Source of the DNA: Nitrospirota bacterium
Lineage (GTDB): Bacteria > Nitrospirota > Nitrospiria > Nitrospirales > UBA8639
Direction: 5' to 3'
DNA: 8,691 bases
NCBI GenBank assembly: GCA_029879555.1
Contig: JAOUQB010000076.1
Coordinates: forward strand, 1 to 8,691
Position 1 is the first letter of the stretch. Every line of letters starts with the position of its first letter. Below are positions 6,230 to 8,691 of this stretch, piece after piece. Below the pieces are notes generated by a model, which did no database searches, was not told where the DNA came from, and worked only from the letters and a program-made list of their open reading frames with translations. Position numbers and translations under genes: made by a program.

Positions 6230-8122
6230 TTAGATTGAAGCAAAGGACGTACTGGGTACATCCTTCACTAAATCAGACATATCCAAAATCAAGACCACTT
6301 TTCCATCTCCAGTAATGGTCGCCCCTGCCACCCCTGACACATTCGATAAAAAATTTCCCAATGACTTAATGACCACTTCTTCCTGCGCCCGCAACCGATC
6401 TACGACCACCCCGAACCGCTGTGCCCCAATCGCGACGACCACCACATAACATTCATTATTCTGGCGTTCATTAGGAACCCCAAACGTCTGCGCCAAATCC
6501 AGCAAGGGCAGAATACGCTCTCGAAGGTTCAACACCGCTTGGCCATTCACACTCTTAATATCTCCTTTGGTAACCTTGACCGCTTCAACCACGGAAGCCA
6601 AAGGAACGGCGAAGGTGGAGGATCCCACTTCAACCAACAGAGCCTGGATAATAGCCACCGTTAAGGGAAGTTTAATCGTCACTTGACTCCCGCGACCAAG
6701 CTCAGAATCTAATTCAAGGCTGCCATTCATCCGACTAATATTGGTCCGCACCACATCCATCCCGACCCCACGCCCGGACAAATCACTCACCTGTTCGGCG
6801 GTACTGAACCCTGGAAGGAAAATGAGCTTCATCACATCACGGGGGCTCATGCCGGAAAGTTCAGATTCGGTGATCAACCCCTTGCTCAACGCACTTTTGG
6901 CAATTTTATCGACTTGTAACCCACGGCCATCATCTTCAATACGAATGACAATACTGTTGCCTTCATGATAGGCCGCCAAACGCACAGACCCTTCAGGGCT
7001 TTTTCCCGTACGTTTTCGTTCTTCTATGGTCTCCAATCCATGGTCCATGGAATTGCGCACCAAATGCACCAGGGGATCTCCCAATTCATCAGCCACGGAT
7101 TTATCCACTTCGGTATCTTCTCCAATCAGCTCGAGGCGGACCTGCTTGCCTAATTTGCTCGACAAGTCACGCACCAAACGAGGAAACCGTGAAAACACTT
7201 TCCGAATGGGGACCATCCGAGTCTTCATGACCGCTAACTGCAAATCTGATGTCACAAGATTGAGTTGCGCAAACGCGACAGCCAATTCCCGCACAAGAGG
7301 ATTGGTCTCAAACTCTTCTTCAAGCCCATTCCCAAGCTTCATCAGTCGATTGCGCCCCAAGACTAATTCTCCGACCAAATTCATGACATGATCCAAACGC
7401 CGGGTTTCCACCCGAACGGTGGAGTCCTCTTCTTTCCCAGCAGGCTTGGCTGATCCGGTTGAAGCAGCCTGGGCGGTACGCGACGCCGCCTCTTGCATCT
7501 TACTGAGGACATCGGAAAGGGCGGGAACACTTTCAGGGACATCCTGCACCGTGTCCGGAACGAGGGAGGCTTCCACATCCACATCCGACTCTTCTACGGT
7601 CTCACCAGACGACTCACCTGTGGCACTGGATACCCCTTCCGTTGGCTGAGCCGCATCAGCCGCAGACGCCAAAAGATCTGGTGCGGGTGACGACACCTTA
7701 GGACCAGCCGGCATCAGATCTTTAAGATCATCAGCCGCATCCATCGTTAAGGCCAATTTATTCACAATCAGGGCGGTATCCACATGGGAATCTTCCCCAG
7801 TCGTCCGGATATCGGCATGCAGGGCTTTGACCGCGTCAACCGCTTCCAGAATGATGTCAATGATAAAGGGAGAGACACTCATTTCTCCTTGCCGCAATTT
7901 ATTCAACAGGCTTTCGCCCTGATGCGCGACTTCCACTAAATGAGTAAATCCCAAAAATCCTGCCGATCCCTTCATGCTGTGCATACAACGGAAGATTTCA
8001 TTCAGCAGGTCCGCATTTGTCGGTTCAGCTTCCAACTTGACAAAATGTTGGTCCAGCGCTTCCAGCATTTCTGAGCTTTCCGCGAGGAAATCGTTTAATA
8101 TTTCTGCCATTTCATCGTTCAT
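6230..8122 (-). CDS. cheA: Chemotaxis histidine kinase CheA
   Basis: Cytoplasmic kinase of the receptor array; it autophosphorylates and passes phosphate to CheY, CheB and CheV. At 630 residues it is close to the usual 650. Domains in order: HPt/P1 (about 1-130) with phosphorylated H48 in FRCMHSMKGSAGFLG; a linker (about 135-232) rich in Ala, Ser, Pro and acidic residues, where a P2 CheY-binding domain would normally be but none is recognisable; P3 dimerisation (about 235-300, RLDHVMNLVGELVLGRNRL); P4 ATP-binding domain (about 300-485) with N box HLVRNSMDHG (N357), G1 box EDDGRG, F box FLPGFSTAEQVSDLSG and G2 box GRGVGMDVV; P5 CheW-like regulatory domain (about 487-620). All catalytic motifs are intact. 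The start at 8122 has AAGGG six bases upstream, within AAGGGTGATC, which also matches the end of the extended Shine-Dalgarno. It follows cheZ by 68 bases. Confidence 0.97.
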   Translation of the reverse strand: MNDEMAEILNDFLAESSEMLEALDQHFVKLEAEPTNADLLNEIFRCMHSMKGSAGFLGFTHLVEVAHQGESLLNKLRQGEMSVSPFIIDIILEAVDAVKALHADIRTTGEDSHVDTALIVNKLALTMDAADDLKDLMPAGPKVSSPAPDLLASAADAAQPTEGVSSATGESSGETVEESDVDVEASLVPDTVQDVPESVPALSDVLSKMQEAASRTAQAASTGSAKPAGKEEDSTVRVETRRLDHVMNLVGELVLGRNRLMKLGNGLEEEFETNPLVRELAVAFAQLNLVTSDLQLAVMKTRMVPIRKVFSRFPRLVRDLSSKLGKQVRLELIGEDTEVDKSVADELGDPLVHLVRNSMDHGLETIEERKRTGKSPEGSVRLAAYHEGNSIVIRIEDDGRGLQVDKIAKSALSKGLITESELSGMSPRDVMKLIFLPGFSTAEQVSDLSGRGVGMDVVRTNISRMNGSLELDSELGRGSQVTIKLPLTVAIIQALLVEVGSSTFAVPLASVVEAVKVTKGDIKSVNGQAVLNLRERILPLLDLAQTFGVPNERQNNECYVVVVAIGAQRFGVVVDRLRAQEEVVIKSLGNFLSNVSGVAGATITGDGKVVLILDMSDLVKDVPSTSFASI

Positions 8123-8190
8123 AGATCACCCTTTTCAACACACGAGAAACCAGAGAGTCGAAGGCCGATTCAGTGAGCACCCGCCTCATG

Positions 8191-8691
8191 CTACAAATGA
8201 CCGAACTCGGATAAAATATCATCGACAAGATTTTGCTCAAGAGCGGTTGTCTTGGACGCCTCGAGTTGACGAAGCATTTCACTACCACGTCCTCCATCGT
8301 TGCCGACCGTCCCATCCTTTTTTTTCTTGATACCAAAGATAACCACCAGTTTGAGCAATTTATGTTGTACCTCATTCAGAATCGTCACCAGTTTGGCCAC
8401 TCGCTGCGCCACGAGATCTTGAAACGACAAGGCGACATGAATATCCATGAGCCGTCGTTCATCGGCCTGAAGCAGCTCCACGACTTTCCCGACATCGGCG
8501 GCTTGTCCACCGGTCAGACTGTCTTGCAATTGGGTGAGGGCCGAAAACACCGCCGTGCGATTGACTTCAATCGCCTCGGTGAGCGCGAGAACCCGATGCG
8601 TCCCCTCCTCCGTCATTTTCGCTAAATCATTGAGATGCGCCGTCGCTTGGGGAAGTTGATCTGACGTGGTCGCCACAGGCGCTTCCATATC
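8191..8691 (-). CDS. cheZ: CheY-P phosphatase CheZ, 5' part off-window
   Basis: Cytoplasmic phosphatase that speeds dephosphorylation of CheY-P and so ends the motor signal. The frame is open to the window edge. The first Met seen (8688) has no visible ribosome site and would give 165 residues against about 210 for the family, so some 45-50 N-terminal residues are probably missing. Numbered from that Met, the four-helix-bundle active region reads ALSFQDLVAQRV, with D91 and the catalytic-type Q95 in the same D-x3-Q arrangement as enterobacterial CheZ (DLTGQ). The loop after it is lysine- and glycine-rich (about 121-135), and the C-terminal helix NLVDDILSEFG matches the CheY-binding tail (QVDDLLDSLG) of known CheZ. 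It is the first gene of the visible run, 68 bases ahead of cheA, which supports the assignment. Confidence 0.92.
   Translation of the reverse strand, partial: DMEAPVATTSDQLPQATAHLNDLAKMTEEGTHRVLALTEAIEVNRTAVFSALTQLQDSLTGGQAADVGKVVELLQADERRLMDIHVALSFQDLVAQRVAKLVTILNEVQHKLLKLVVIFGIKKKKDGTVGNDGGRGSEMLRQLEASKTTALEQNLVDDILSEFGHL

Noticed and set aside
8112..8375. 87-codon minus-strand frame overlapping cheZ and the cheA start
   Set aside because: Out of frame with both genes, no ribosome site or recognisable content; cheZ explains the sequence.

Overview
The window is a chemotaxis gene cluster. Six of the seven genes lie on the minus strand, so the map is read from right to left: the C-terminal part of cheZ (window edge), cheA, cheV, two methyl-accepting chemotaxis proteins (MCPs), a small unrelated-looking gene on the plus strand, and the 5' part of cheB (other window edge). 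No insertion sequence, tRNA, rRNA or CRISPR was seen, and gene density is high; the longest gene-free stretch is about 175 bases.

Organism: a flagellated or otherwise motile didermic bacterium of middling G+C. The evidence is a CheZ-type phosphatase, MCPs with large periplasmic sensor domains, and a c-type haem motif that needs periplasmic haem attachment. The overall look (CheZ and CheV together, 40-heptad-like MCPs, codon use) would fit Nitrospirota, for example Nitrospira, but this is an impression and not something the window proves.

Layout: 8691-8191 cheZ (5' end off-window); 8122-6230 cheA; 6229-6101 an intergenic stretch made of two facing arrays of degenerate 7-base repeats; 6100-5144 cheV (CheW domain plus receiver); 5041-2942 MCP with a Cache-like periplasmic domain; 2897-1221 MCP whose periplasmic domain carries a CxxCH haem-binding motif; 1220-1172 two tandem hairpins just past that gene's stop; 885-1148 (plus strand) an 87-residue protein of unknown function, convergent with the MCP and divergent from cheB; 709-1 cheB (3' end off-window).

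How it works together (from family knowledge): the MCPs sense periplasmic ligands or redox state and control the CheA kinase, with CheV acting as the CheW-like coupler and phosphate-sensitive adaptor. CheA phosphorylates a CheY (not in the window), CheV and CheB. CheZ removes phosphate from CheY, and CheB demethylates the MCPs for adaptation. cheY, cheW and cheR are not in the window. The most notable items are the haem-binding chemoreceptor, the facing heptamer arrays between cheA and cheV, and a CheA without a recognisable P2 domain.
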